Below are positions 1-6,277 of a DNA stretch of 14,119 bases, piece after piece. Source of the DNA: JBNKDD01 sp050288085 (GTDB lineage Bacteria; Chloroflexota; Anaerolineae; Aggregatilineales; UBA3940); contig JBNKDD010000142.1 of the NCBI GenBank assembly GCA_050288085.1, forward strand, positions 1 through 14,119. The letters run 5' to 3'. The notes below the pieces were generated by a model. It saw nothing but the letters and a program-made list of their open reading frames with translations, was not told the origin of the DNA and did not search any database. The position numbers were made by a program, and so were the translations under genes. Within the stretch, counting starts at the first letter, position 1. Every line of letters starts with the position of its first letter.

Positions 1-713
1 AGGTGGCCGGGCACATCAGCCTGATCACGTTCGAGGCTGAGGATATTGGTTTCCAGCGAACCCAGTGAGCACGAAGACAAACGGCGACGCCATAGACGGC
101 GGGCAGGAAGCAGCAAGTCGAGGTTTGGCAGGCGGCTGGCAATATCCGGTAGGCGGGCCAGCCGAAACCGGCCTGACAGCAGGGGCACGTCAAACGAGCG
201 CCCGTTGAATGTCACCAGCGCCCCATCAGGTGGGAGATATTCGTTGATCAGCATCAGCAGGGCATGTTCTTCTGCCGGATTGCGAAGAAAGAACTGGCGA
301 GTCTCAAAATCTCCCTGATCGTTGAACCGGCCTACACCGACCATAAAAGCCAGCGCCCCGGCCCCTAATCCGGTAGTTTCGGTATCCAGGAAAATAAATT
401 TCTGGAGGGAAGAAATCGCCAGTTGATCATCGCCACCAACCTGAGCAATTGTTGCCGGGGTGAGACTCAGCCACGCGCTGATTGGCGCAGTGCCACGTAC
501 AACATCAGCCGCAAAAGCGCGTTCAACCACATAGCATGGTCCGGCGGCAGTTTCCTGCGCCTGTCCCTCGACCACTTCGTCAATGCTGCGAGTTGGTGGC
601 AGGGGACGAGGGATAAATTCATCCCCGCGCACCACCCCGATTCGGCGCAGTCGCCTTCGGAGTACATCCAGAGCGGCTGCCGATTTTGGAGTTTCTGATT
701 GCCCGGAAGCCAA
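1..713 (-). CDS. YprB-type RNase H-fold exonuclease, 5' part (3' end beyond window)
   Basis: This is a partial gene; 237 codons are visible and the frame is open to the left edge. Start: no ATG follows the upstream in-frame stop, but a TTG at 713-711 has GAGGAG six bases upstream. Residues 1-105 are a poorly conserved N-terminal region. From about residue 106 the RNase H-like fold of the YprB family is clear: FLDTETTGL with metal-binding D110 and E112, then FNGRSFDVPLL (D175), then LDLLLPARRLW (D199) and CSLGSLE, all typical of this family. By family knowledge it is a metal-dependent 3'-5' exonuclease-like protein of unknown cellular substrate; YprB homologues often carry C-terminal TPR-like repeats, which would lie outside the window. 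It is transcribed away from the rest of the window and shows no link to the suf genes. The family is sure; the activity is inferred. Confidence 0.85.
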   Translation of the reverse strand, partial: MASGQSETPKSAAALDVLRRRLRRIGVVRGDEFIPRPLPPTRSIDEVVEGQAQETAAGPCYVVERAFAADVVRGTAPISAWLSLTPATIAQVGGDDQLAISSLQKFIFLDTETTGLGAGALAFMVGVGRFNDQGDFETRQFFLRNPAEEHALLMLINEYLPPDGALVTFNGRSFDVPLLSGRFRLARLPDIASRLPNLDLLLPARRLWRRRLSSCSLGSLETNILSLERDQADVPGH

Positions 714-755
714 TGATTTCTCCTCTTTGACTCTTTGACTATGAATCCGGAAGAA

Positions 756-761
756 ATTATA
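756..761 (-). promoter_or_regulatory. possible -10 box for the YprB-type gene
   Basis: The minus strand reads TATAAT here, about 43 bases before the TTG start and inside a very AT-rich spacer. No good -35 box lies 16-18 bases upstream, so this is only a plausible promoter. Between it and the gene is a tandem duplication of TCTTTGAC (plus-strand 724-731 and 732-739). Confidence 0.3.
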
Positions 762-822
762 GTATTAGTATATCAATTGAGGTTATCCTTATTTTAGTGG
801 AAAAAGATAAGTTTTTTAAAAG

Positions 823-934
823 TTCCACTTTTGATCTTTAACATTTTAATGGGATAACGTCGCCCGGACATGGCATGCCGTGTCCCTACAAAACATTCGT
901 TATCCGATTATTCTGTAAATCGACAAAAGTGGAA
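823..934. repeat. long nested imperfect inverted repeat (MITE- or hairpin-like element)
   Basis: Two 37-base arms (823-859 and 898-934) are inverted copies with equal spacing throughout. The outer 11 bases match perfectly (TTCCACTTTTG / CAAAAGTGGAA), the inner 8 match perfectly (GGATAACG 852-859 / CGTTATCC 898-905), and about half of the 18 bases between agree, giving 28 of 37 by eye. The centre holds a smaller palindrome (866-885). A further AGTGGAA lies at 796-802. I saw no clear target-site duplication. It sits just upstream of the four-TM gene. It may be a non-autonomous mobile element or a stable structured region. Confidence 0.6.
866..890. repeat. dispersed GGACA..TGTCC palindrome, copy 1
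   Basis: GGACATGGCATGCCGTGTCC (866-885) is a perfect palindrome apart from one T:G pair, followed by CTACA. The right half plus CTAC matches the repeat at 2709-2736, while the outer left arm here (CGCCC) has diverged. GTAGGGACA-type palindromes are, from memory, common dispersed repeats in Chloroflexota and cyanobacteria. An ATG inside it (875) opens the four-TM reading frame early, but that start has no ribosome binding site. Confidence 0.65.
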
Positions 935-936
935 AT

Positions 937-942
937 TATAAT
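937..942 (+). promoter_or_regulatory. possible -10 box for the four-TM gene
   Basis: TATAAT lies 25 bases before the preferred start at 968. Transcription would begin near 949 and leave a short leader that still contains the AAGGAGG site. No convincing -35 box is visible. If correct, it rules out the longer reading-frame starts at 875 and 944. Confidence 0.35.
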
Positions 943-967
943 TATGAGGAACAAAGAAGGAGGAGTA

Positions 968-1366
968 ATGCCTAACCTGGACTATTCACTCTTGATCCCC
1001 TATTACACCTGGCACTGGACAACAATCCTGCACTATCTCATATTGCTGGGCGCATTGGCTATGCTTTTTTTCTCCGGAGAAGAGGTCGGGATGGTCTTTA
1101 TCCTGGCGGTTGCCCTGTTGGGTCTGCTGACCGGCCTGGACCTTTATATCAATTTTGTTAATCCACTGAGGGTGATTGTCTTTTTCATCCGGGTTGGCAT
1201 ATTCGCTTTGCCGATTGTCACCGCTGGATCAGCAAAACGGGAAGATATAAGGGTGATAGGTGCAATAACCGCATTTGTCGCCCTGCCACTTCTAGCACTG
1301 ACCTTTTTATCCTGCGTATTTGGTCCTCCCCTCGCAGACCCGCGTATCTTACACTGGTGCGGTTAA
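968..1366 (+). CDS. small four-TM membrane protein of unknown function
   Basis: I do not recognise this 132-residue protein. Start: the frame is open from 875, but ATG 968 is preceded by AAGGAGG (957-963), while the ATGs at 875 and 944 have no SD. The protein is almost entirely hydrophobic, with about four predicted membrane spans: near residues 15-32 (HYLILLGALAMLFF), 36-60 (VGMVFILAVALLGLLTG), 65-85 (LRVIVFFIRVGIFALPIV) and 95-118 (VIGAITAFVALPLLALTFL). It ends in a short tail with two cysteines. No catalytic motif is visible. It lies 75 bases upstream of a lipoprotein gene on the same strand, with a strong hairpin between, so cotranscription is possible but unproven. It could be a lineage-restricted envelope protein. 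Confidence 0.7.
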   Translation: MPNLDYSLLIPYYTWHWTTILHYLILLGALAMLFFSGEEVGMVFILAVALLGLLTGLDLYINFVNPLRVIVFFIRVGIFALPIVTAGSAKREDIRVIGAITAFVALPLLALTFLSCVFGPPLADPRILHWCG

Positions 1367-1383
1367 GTTGAATAAGGCTAATT

Positions 1384-1410
1384 GGGATAGGGGCACAACA
1401 CCCCTATCCC
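1384..1410 (+). other. perfect 10-bp intergenic hairpin
   Basis: GGGATAGGGG (1384-1393) and CCCCTATCCC (1401-1410) form a perfect stem with a 7-base loop. It lies 17 bases after the stop of the four-TM gene and 31 bases before the next start. No T-run follows, so an ordinary intrinsic terminator is unlikely. It could be an mRNA-stabilising or processing hairpin, or a copy of a dispersed palindrome. Confidence 0.6.
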
Positions 1411-1441
1411 CGCAAGCTGTGGGGAGTAGTCACAAGACACC

Positions 1442-2671
1442 ATGAAGATAAAAAACTATGCGGGGCTGTTAGTCCTTCTCCTGATGCTGGCCGGTTGTGT
1501 GGAAGAATCAGCGGATCCTTCCCTTGTGGACCCGACCGGGTTCGTGACCTACACCCATCCGACCGGTGTGTTTTCGCTTGACCTACCCCCTGATTGGGTC
1601 GTCAACGATGCAACCGACAGTTCCGCGCTGGATGTCGAATTCTCTCCACCCGGCTCTCCCGAACCATTGATCGAAGTGTATGTGAGCAGCCTGGGGACGC
1701 TGCAAGCAGCAGAGATCGAAGTTGAAGTCGGGCCAGATGAAGCCGGTGAAGAAGAAGTGCTGGTCAATCTGGAACCCTATGTAGAGTCCTATCGGGAAAC
1801 TTTTTACAGCCCTGAGAAAAAGCCCGGCTATAAGGAGATCGCCCGCGATGTACAGCCGGATGGCAGCCTGAGAATCAAGTTCCTGATCGACGGGCCGCAA
1901 GGAACAACCCAGCACAACGATTTCATACAGACTGCCGGACCTTATTTTGTGGCGCTGCAAACCACCCTACCGGCGGATACCGGACAGCTTCGAACAGTTA
2001 ACCAGATTCTCAATACCCTGGTCATCACAGAGGATGCAGCCTGGGGAAGCCTGGTTGAAGAGGGTGGTGAATCCGGGACGCAGGATACCATCGGCTTTGC
2101 CAGCCTGAACGCCTGGGTTGATCGCAATGGCGGCTTTGAGATCGTTGGGCAGGTGATCAATAACACCAATGCCCCGCTTGAATTTGTACGCATCAATGCA
2201 CAGTTATATGATGCTGAAAACCGCCTGTTGATTGAACAGGATGATTTTGTCTCCTCCGACCTGATAGCACCCGGTGAGTTTGCTCCGTTCTCGATTGTCT
2301 TTGGGGATGGGCTTCCGGCAGGGACCATCCGCTACGATCTACAGGTCTCGGCCCGTTATGCTGATTACACTGTACAGACCTTCTACGGCCCGGAGAATTT
2401 CGCTCTGACCTCACAGGCTGATTTTGATGATAACGGCCTGCTGGTCATCAGCGGTCAGGTGCGCAATGAAGGCCCCAAAACCGCCAATCTAGTCAAGGTG
2501 ATCGTAGCCGTTTTCGATGATCAACAGCGGGTGATCGCAACCGACACGACCCTGGTCGATACGCAGCGACTGCTCCCTGGTGAAACGTCCGCTTTTTCAG
2601 TCGCGTTCGTGGAATTGGGTGGTGTGCCTAACACCTTCCTGGTGACCACTCAGGGTGTTTTAGAGGAATGA
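1442..2671 (+). CDS. lipoprotein with PsbP-like domain and two FxLYD-like units
   Basis: This is a 409-residue predicted lipoprotein. The N-terminus MKIKNYAG is followed by a leucine-rich core and the lipobox LAGC (lipidated C19), so it should be anchored on the outer face of the membrane. Residues about 36-195 begin THPTGVFSLDLPPDWVV and resemble the PsbP / DUF1795 fold found in many secreted bacterial proteins. Two beta-sandwich repeats follow, about 215-315 and 325-405. Each has the pattern of an FxLYD domain: a 'v.GqV.N' strand, then INAQLYDAENRLL or VIVAVFDDQQRVI, then 'LlpGe.a.Fsv'. The SD is weak (GGGGAG at 1421-1426, 15 bases away). The stop overlaps an unused ATG, and the GH114 lipoprotein gene starts within 10 bases, so the two are probably cotranscribed. 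The ligand is unknown; the domain calls are from pattern, not a search. Confidence 0.8.
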   Translation: MKIKNYAGLLVLLLMLAGCVEESADPSLVDPTGFVTYTHPTGVFSLDLPPDWVVNDATDSSALDVEFSPPGSPEPLIEVYVSSLGTLQAAEIEVEVGPDEAGEEEVLVNLEPYVESYRETFYSPEKKPGYKEIARDVQPDGSLRIKFLIDGPQGTTQHNDFIQTAGPYFVALQTTLPADTGQLRTVNQILNTLVITEDAAWGSLVEEGGESGTQDTIGFASLNAWVDRNGGFEIVGQVINNTNAPLEFVRINAQLYDAENRLLIEQDDFVSSDLIAPGEFAPFSIVFGDGLPAGTIRYDLQVSARYADYTVQTFYGPENFALTSQADFDDNGLLVISGQVRNEGPKTANLVKVIVAVFDDQQRVIATDTTLVDTQRLLPGETSAFSVAFVELGGVPNTFLVTTQGVLEE

Positions 2672-2677
2672 TGATTG

Positions 2678-3613
2678 ATGCCTTTGCCTCGGCACACAGG
2701 ATTTTTTCGTAGGGACACGGCATGCCATGTCCCTACTGGTATGTTCTATCTGGCCGGTTTATTAGCCTTGATCGGTATGGTTTTCAGTCTAACCGCCTGC
2801 GGCGAAGGCGATGAAGAAATCGCCACCCCACCGATAGAGGAACCGGCAGCCGAAATCACAGAAACTAACGCAGAGCCGGTCGATGAGGAACAACCGGCAG
2901 CAAGCGATATCTGGCAGCCGCCTCCCGGCACAACCTGGCAGTGGCAGTTACGCGGCGAGATTGATACCTCCTACGATGTAGAGATGTATGATATCGACCT
3001 GTTCGACGCGCCTCAGAGCGTTATCGATGAGTTGCAAGCACAGGGCCGGGTCGTGATCTGTTACTTCAGCGCGGGGAGTTGGGAAAACTGGCGCGATGAT
3101 GCCGATCAATTCCCGGAAGAAGTGCTGGGCAAAACCTTACAGGGTTGGTCAGATGAAAAATGGCTGGACATCCGGCAGATCGATCTACTCGAACCGGTCA
3201 TGACCAGCCGCCTTGATTATGCCGTGCAGCGCGGCTGCGATGGTGTCGAGCCGGACAACGTCGATGGCTATGCCAACAATTCCGGTTTTCCCTTAACCTA
3301 TGACGATCAGATTGCCTACAACATCTGGCTGGCAAATGCCGCCCACGAGCGCGGATTGTCAGTCGGGTTGAAGAACGACCTGGATCAGGTTGCAGACCTC
3401 GAACCATACTTCGACTGGGCACTAAACGAAGAATGCTTCGCCTATGATGAGTGTGATCTACTCCTGCCCTTCATTGAGGCGGGTAAAGCTGTTTTTGGCG
3501 TGGAGTACAACGGGGATCGGGCGGAGTATTGTCCCCAGGCCATCGCCATGAATTTCTCCTGGCTGGAAAAGACTCTTGATTTAGACGCAGAGCCACCGGG
3601 GGACTGTCAATAA
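2678..3613 (+). CDS. GH114-type (endo-alpha-1,4-polygalactosaminidase-like) lipoprotein
   Basis: The body (about residue 85 to the end) matches the TIM-barrel family GH114. Motifs in order are VVICYFSAGSWENWR, WLDIR, then GCDGVEPDNVDGY, GLSVGLKNDLDQ and a late FGVEYN. GH114 members cleave alpha-1,4-linked polygalactosamine or related surface polysaccharides; the substrate here is not known. A lipobox LTAC (C41) follows a hydrophobic stretch, then an acidic, Pro-rich linker of about 40 residues, so it is probably tethered outside the membrane. Start: ATG 2678 (or TTG 2675) follows AGAGGA (2662-2667). ATG 2741 would give a shorter signal peptide but has no SD and no basic n-region. The longer start reads through a palindromic repeat, which supplies the basic residues RRDTACHVPT. 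It is probably in one operon with the lipoprotein upstream. Confidence 0.82.
   Translation: MPLPRHTGFFRRDTACHVPTGMFYLAGLLALIGMVFSLTACGEGDEEIATPPIEEPAAEITETNAEPVDEEQPAASDIWQPPPGTTWQWQLRGEIDTSYDVEMYDIDLFDAPQSVIDELQAQGRVVICYFSAGSWENWRDDADQFPEEVLGKTLQGWSDEKWLDIRQIDLLEPVMTSRLDYAVQRGCDGVEPDNVDGYANNSGFPLTYDDQIAYNIWLANAAHERGLSVGLKNDLDQVADLEPYFDWALNEECFAYDECDLLLPFIEAGKAVFGVEYNGDRAEYCPQAIAMNFSWLEKTLDLDAEPPGDCQ
2709..2736. repeat. dispersed 28-bp palindrome, copy 2, inside a signal-peptide region
   Basis: The 14-base arms run from GTAGGGACACGGCA to TGCCATGTCCCTAC and pair with a single mismatch. The right half of copy 1 (866-890) shares this core. Here the repeat lies between the SD-supported start (2678) and the alternative start (2741) of the GH114 lipoprotein and keeps the frame open. 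Confidence 0.7.
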
Positions 3614-3622
3614 AATTAACGC

Positions 3623-3656
3623 AAAAAGGCGCACTATCGTACAGGTGCGCCTTTTT
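3623..3656. terminator. bidirectional rho-independent terminator
   Basis: AAAAAGGCGCAC (3623-3634) pairs with GTGCGCCTTTTT (3645-3656) over a 10-base loop. The A-run before and T-run after the stem let it work in both directions. It serves the GH114 gene on the plus strand (9 bases after its stop) and the convergent MFS gene on the minus strand (27 bases after its stop). Confidence 0.88.
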
Positions 3657-3683
3657 ATTCCTATTCGTCAGCGGCCAATCGTT

Positions 3684-4895
3684 CTATTGAGTATTCCTTT
3701 CACGCCGACGTTCCACCCCCAGTAAACCCGCCGCAGGGATCAAAACTGCCGAAGCCGCCATCAAGGCGGCCCGTATACCCAGGCGCTGCCCCACATAACC
3801 AAGCGGTGGCCCACCTAACAATTGGCCGAGTGCGTCGGTTTGACCATCAATACTGATCACCGTTGCCCGGATATTGGAGTCGGTGATCCGCTGGTTGATC
3901 CACGATTCATGCAGCGGGAAACTCACCGCCCGCAGCATATCGAACCCCCACATCGCGATCAGCACAAACCACAGTGATGGCCCCATTGCCACCAGCGCCA
4001 GCATGATGACCATCCCGCTTTTGATCCACAGCAGCGATCCGACCACGCGTTCACGGCTGTTCGCTTTGATCCGCCGGGCCAACCCCGCCGCCATCAAACC
4101 AAGCCCCTGACCGACCAGACTGATCAGGCCAAACCATACCGGTAAGGGCAAATCACCCAGCCCAAGATCGAGCACGTGCTTCGGCCATAACCGATCATAG
4201 GGTTCACTGTATAAGCCGGTGAACAATGTCACACCGATGATGATCAGAAAAACGGGTTCTTTACGGATGAGAGAGAAACTACTGCGTGTCGTCTGGAGCA
4301 TCTGTCCCCAGTTGTTTCTCTCTTCTCGTGCCAGCGGTTTGAAGTTTGTTTCAGGCATCGTAAAAGCCAGGAACAATGCCAGCAGCAAATATCCTACCCC
4401 TCCGGCGATAATCGCGATGGGCGGTGAGATCAGGCCCAGGGCCACACTGGGCAATAACCCAATGATGCCCATAACCTGCTCAAGCTGGGAACCTTGCAGA
4501 AAGAGATCGTCGGCCTGTTTGTCACCAACTTCATCATAGATCCAGGCCGATATCGCGCCGCTGCAAAACGTCCAACCGATTCCCCACAGGCACGATCCCA
4601 ACAGAATAACGAGAAAGCTTGGCACAGCCTGGGTAATGAAAGCTATACCGGTCAGGGTCATTCCGATGATGATCGACAATCTGCGGCTGATGGTATCGGC
4701 GACAACCCCGGTTGGTATCTCGAAAATCATGACGGTGACCTCAAGGGCCGTACCGACCAGGACTAGTTGTAAAGCCGTCAGCCCAACCAAATCGACCTGA
4801 AACAGCATATACATGGTAAAGACAACACGGTTGAACAGCGCGGTTCCGCCCATCAGAACGCGGTAGACAGTAGAAGCATCAAGTTTTGTAGACAA
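3684..4895 (-). CDS. MFS transporter
   Basis: This is a 403-residue protein with about 12 hydrophobic segments, the usual size for the major facilitator superfamily. MFS motif A is visible between TM2 and TM3 as GVVADTISRRLSIIIG (residues 63-78), preceded by EIPTG as in drug/proton antiporter-like members. A central basic and polar loop (about 185-215, PLAREERNN) separates the two six-helix halves. Start: TTG 4895-4893 with GAGGAG eight bases upstream. The substrate cannot be told from sequence; efflux is likely from motif A. The gene converges on the GH114 gene, with which it shares a terminator. Its long leader (to about 4980) can fold so that its first bases pair with the SD. The DUF59 and sufR genes lie upstream on the same strand, but 310 bases separate them, so an independent promoter is likely. 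Confidence 0.87.
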   Translation of the reverse strand: MSTKLDASTVYRVLMGGTALFNRVVFTMYMLFQVDLVGLTALQLVLVGTALEVTVMIFEIPTGVVADTISRRLSIIIGMTLTGIAFITQAVPSFLVILLGSCLWGIGWTFCSGAISAWIYDEVGDKQADDLFLQGSQLEQVMGIIGLLPSVALGLISPPIAIIAGGVGYLLLALFLAFTMPETNFKPLAREERNNWGQMLQTTRSSFSLIRKEPVFLIIIGVTLFTGLYSEPYDRLWPKHVLDLGLGDLPLPVWFGLISLVGQGLGLMAAGLARRIKANSRERVVGSLLWIKSGMVIMLALVAMGPSLWFVLIAMWGFDMLRAVSFPLHESWINQRITDSNIRATVISIDGQTDALGQLLGGPPLGYVGQRLGIRAALMAASAVLIPAAGLLGVERRRERNTQ

Positions 4896-4900
4896 CGAAA

Positions 4901-4980
4901 AATCTCCTCAAGAGATTGGTATTCTGGAAAAAGGCATGCCAGTACCGTGGCAAGAACATCATGCCAGTGTAGAGGAGATT
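4901..4980 (-). promoter_or_regulatory. MFS leader with SD-sequestering inverted repeat
   Basis: On the minus strand AATCTCCTC (4980-4972) is perfectly complementary to GAGGAGATT (4909-4901), which contains the SD of the MFS gene. The 9-bp closing helix encloses 62 bases that hold internal TGGCA/TGCCA pairing (4948-4952 / 4962-4966), a GGCATGCC palindrome (4933-4940) and a repeated ACTGGCATG. The shape, one closing stem masking the SD around a structured core, is that of a translational switch. No known riboswitch class was recognised. Confidence 0.4.
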
Positions 4981-5035
4981 ATTTTTTATGAGGGGAAACA
5001 GAAAGTAAACTTACTTCCGGCAGGTATGCTCTGAA

Positions 5036-5089
5036 CTATCGCCTCAACACTGGGATGTAATCAGTTGAAAATGTGGTGATGGTTCTCAT
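5036..5089 (-). CDS. possible 17-residue leader peptide upstream of the MFS gene
   Basis: ATG 5089-5087 is preceded by AGAGGTG six bases upstream and opens a frame encoding MRTITTFSTDYIPVLRR, ending in TAG at 5038-5036. It lies 55 bases before the SD-masking leader of the MFS gene, a place where a translated leader could control folding. No homologue is recalled and a chance ORF of this size is common, so confidence is low. Confidence 0.22.
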   Translation of the reverse strand: MRTITTFSTDYIPVLRR

Positions 5090-5205
5090 AAAAAGCACCT
5101 CTGAAATAAGGATAGAGTCAAAACCAGTTTGAGATTATAACCCAAAAGTTGAGGTCGGATATTCTTAGAGGAGTATAGCGCATGGTGACTTTTTAGGTCA
5201 CCTGA

Positions 5206-5499
5206 TTAGAATAGACCCCAATCCCCACCGGCCCCTTCTTCCATAAAGCTGGGGTCCCAGAGTTCGCGGCCCATCTCAATTGTGGTTGGCACTTTCGCAA
5301 TACCCTCCGCCGTCCGACGGGTTTGTTCCAGCAGTTGCGGCCCATATGGGCAGAAGGGAGTGGTCAGGATCATGACTATGTGAGCGTTGTCTTCGTTAAC
5401 TTTGACCTCACGGATCAGGCCCAGTTCAATGACGTTTAGCCCAATCTCAGGATCCATCACACCGCGCAAGGCTTCCAGTATTTCGTCTTCTTTGCTCAT
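5206..5499 (-). CDS. DUF59/MIP18-type Fe-S assembly factor (SufT/PaaD-like)
   Basis: This is a 97-residue protein. Start: ATG 5499 follows AGAGGA with six bases between; the frame is open upstream to 5553 but those starts have no SD. The MIP18/DUF59 signature is clear: DPEIGLNVIELGLI (residues 16-29) and MILTTPFCPYG with the conserved Cys at 50. Proteins of this family (SufT, PaaD, CIA2/MIP18) help mature or deliver Fe-S clusters, and short stand-alone members are common in suf loci. The tail (WDPSFMEEGAGGDWGLF) is acidic and Gly-rich. It lies 54 bases downstream of the sufR-like gene on the same strand, so both are probably made from the divergent suf promoter. Family assignment is firm; the exact role is inferred from context. 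Confidence 0.87.
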   Translation of the reverse strand: MSKEDEILEALRGVMDPEIGLNVIELGLIREVKVNEDNAHIVMILTTPFCPYGPQLLEQTRRTAEGIAKVPTTIEMGRELWDPSFMEEGAGGDWGLF

Positions 5500-5553
5500 A
5501 AAAAATCCTCTGTTTGTGAACAGGATATGCAACGCCTTTAGATTATAACGCAA

Positions 5554-6195
5554 TCAATCCTGAGCAGCGTGTTGTCCGTTGTTCATACCTGGTTGAATCG
5601 AGAAAGAACAAACATGATCCCCGGACAGGATACACGCTTCCTTTTCCACCGATGTATCCAGGGCGGCCTGGATTAGCGCCTTATCAATCTGGCAGATTTC
5701 GGGATGCTGTTGGCCAAGATGATAGTATGGGCAATGGTACTCGATAAGTTGGATACCCTCATCCGTTCGATCCCATTTTGCCAGGAATCCTTCGTCGGCC
5801 AACACGTCAATCAGCCGCGCCATGCGTTCATCAAAGGGGAGGCTCTCGAAGTCTTCACGCACCTCATCGGCCAGTTCACCGGCCAGCGAATTAATCAAAA
5901 CCTCGACCGTTTTGGTCGGTAGTTGATCTTTGATTTGGTCGAGCAGTCGGCTGACCAAAACATGGTATTTCTGGGGGAAAAGCCCCTGTGCCTTCTCTGA
6001 GAGGGAATAAACATAAAGCGGGCGTCCTACTGACTGGCGCTTTTCCTCAATATTAATCAGTCCCTCTGCTTGAAGTGCATTGAGATGGTGACGGATCGTA
6101 ACCGCTTTGACACCAACATTTTCGGCTAGATTGCTAACCGTAGCCTGCCCCATCGTATTCAATGTTTCAATGATTGCCTGGCGTGTGCTATGCAT
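5554..6195 (-). CDS. sufR: SufR-type Fe-S-sensing transcription repressor
   Basis: This is a 213-residue regulator. Residues 1-65 form a winged helix-turn-helix of the DeoR/ArsR type: ATVSNLAENVGVKAVTIRHHLNALQAEGLI, then the wing SVGRPLYVYSL. The C-terminal part carries four cysteines, C155, C168, C188 and C196, in HCPYYHLGQQHPEIC and EACILSGDHVCSF. This is the layout of COG2345/SufR proteins, whose cysteines hold a 4Fe-4S cluster that decides DNA binding. The spacing C-x12-C-x19-C-x7-C differs after the second Cys from the cyanobacterial pattern as I recall it. The gene is divergent from sufC and its promoter shares a 36-bp inverted repeat with sufC, which is the natural operator. ATG 6195 has only a weak SD (GGTAGG), which lies in a possible hairpin. 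SufR identity is strong from domain plus context. Confidence 0.88.
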   Translation of the reverse strand: MHSTRQAIIETLNTMGQATVSNLAENVGVKAVTIRHHLNALQAEGLINIEEKRQSVGRPLYVYSLSEKAQGLFPQKYHVLVSRLLDQIKDQLPTKTVEVLINSLAGELADEVREDFESLPFDERMARLIDVLADEGFLAKWDRTDEGIQLIEYHCPYYHLGQQHPEICQIDKALIQAALDTSVEKEACILSGDHVCSFSIQPGMNNGQHAAQD

Positions 6196-6200
6196 ATTTT

Positions 6201-6257
6201 CCTACCTTGTAGGGCATTTTCATTCCCCCACAGATTTGTGTTTGGATATGGCCCTAC
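6201..6257 (-). promoter_or_regulatory. sufR leader with two alternative pairings at the SD
   Basis: On the minus strand three segments follow each other: GTAGGGC (6257-6251), GCCCTAC (6215-6209) and GTAGG (6205-6201). The middle can pair with the first (7 bp, 35-base loop) or with the third (CCTAC-AAG-GTAGG, 5 bp, 3-base loop). The third is the weak SD of sufR, five bases before its ATG. The pairings exclude each other. As DNA the CCTAC/GTAGG dyads could instead be a second protein-binding site. Confidence 0.35.
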
Positions 6258-6277
6258 CTGATTTAGGCGTATGGTGA

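Larger units (their letters stand above)
4896..5205 (-). other. 310-bp spacer holding the MFS leader and a possible leader ORF
   Basis: Between the MFS and DUF59 genes there is no sizeable gene. Reading leftward it holds a hairpin after the DUF59 stop (GGTGAC 5184-5189 / GTCACC 5197-5202, no T-run), a TATAAT on the minus strand near 5137 without a good -35, a possible 17-codon ORF (5089-5036), an AT-rich stretch near 4981-4990 and the SD-pairing leader of the MFS gene. Confidence 0.5.

Noticed and set aside
423..698. Plus-strand open frames over the YprB-type gene
   Set aside because: They lie opposite a clearly conserved RNase H-fold coding sequence and show no family features of their own.
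724..739. Tandem TCTTTGAC repeat as a regulatory iteron
   Set aside because: There are only two copies of 8 bases in an AT-rich leader; too little to support a function.
875..967. Longer start for the four-TM protein at 875 or 944
   Set aside because: The 875 ATG lies in the palindromic repeat without an SD, and a TATAAT at 937-942 implies transcription starts after both; AAGGAGG marks 968.
5184..5202. Intrinsic terminator after the DUF59 gene
   Set aside because: The 6-bp stem GGTGAC/GTCACC is not followed by a T-run on the minus strand, so it is mentioned only within the spacer entry.
5500..5553. 18-residue extension of the DUF59 protein
   Set aside because: It has no SD and no family similarity; ATG 5499 has AGAGGA at good spacing and begins where the family does.
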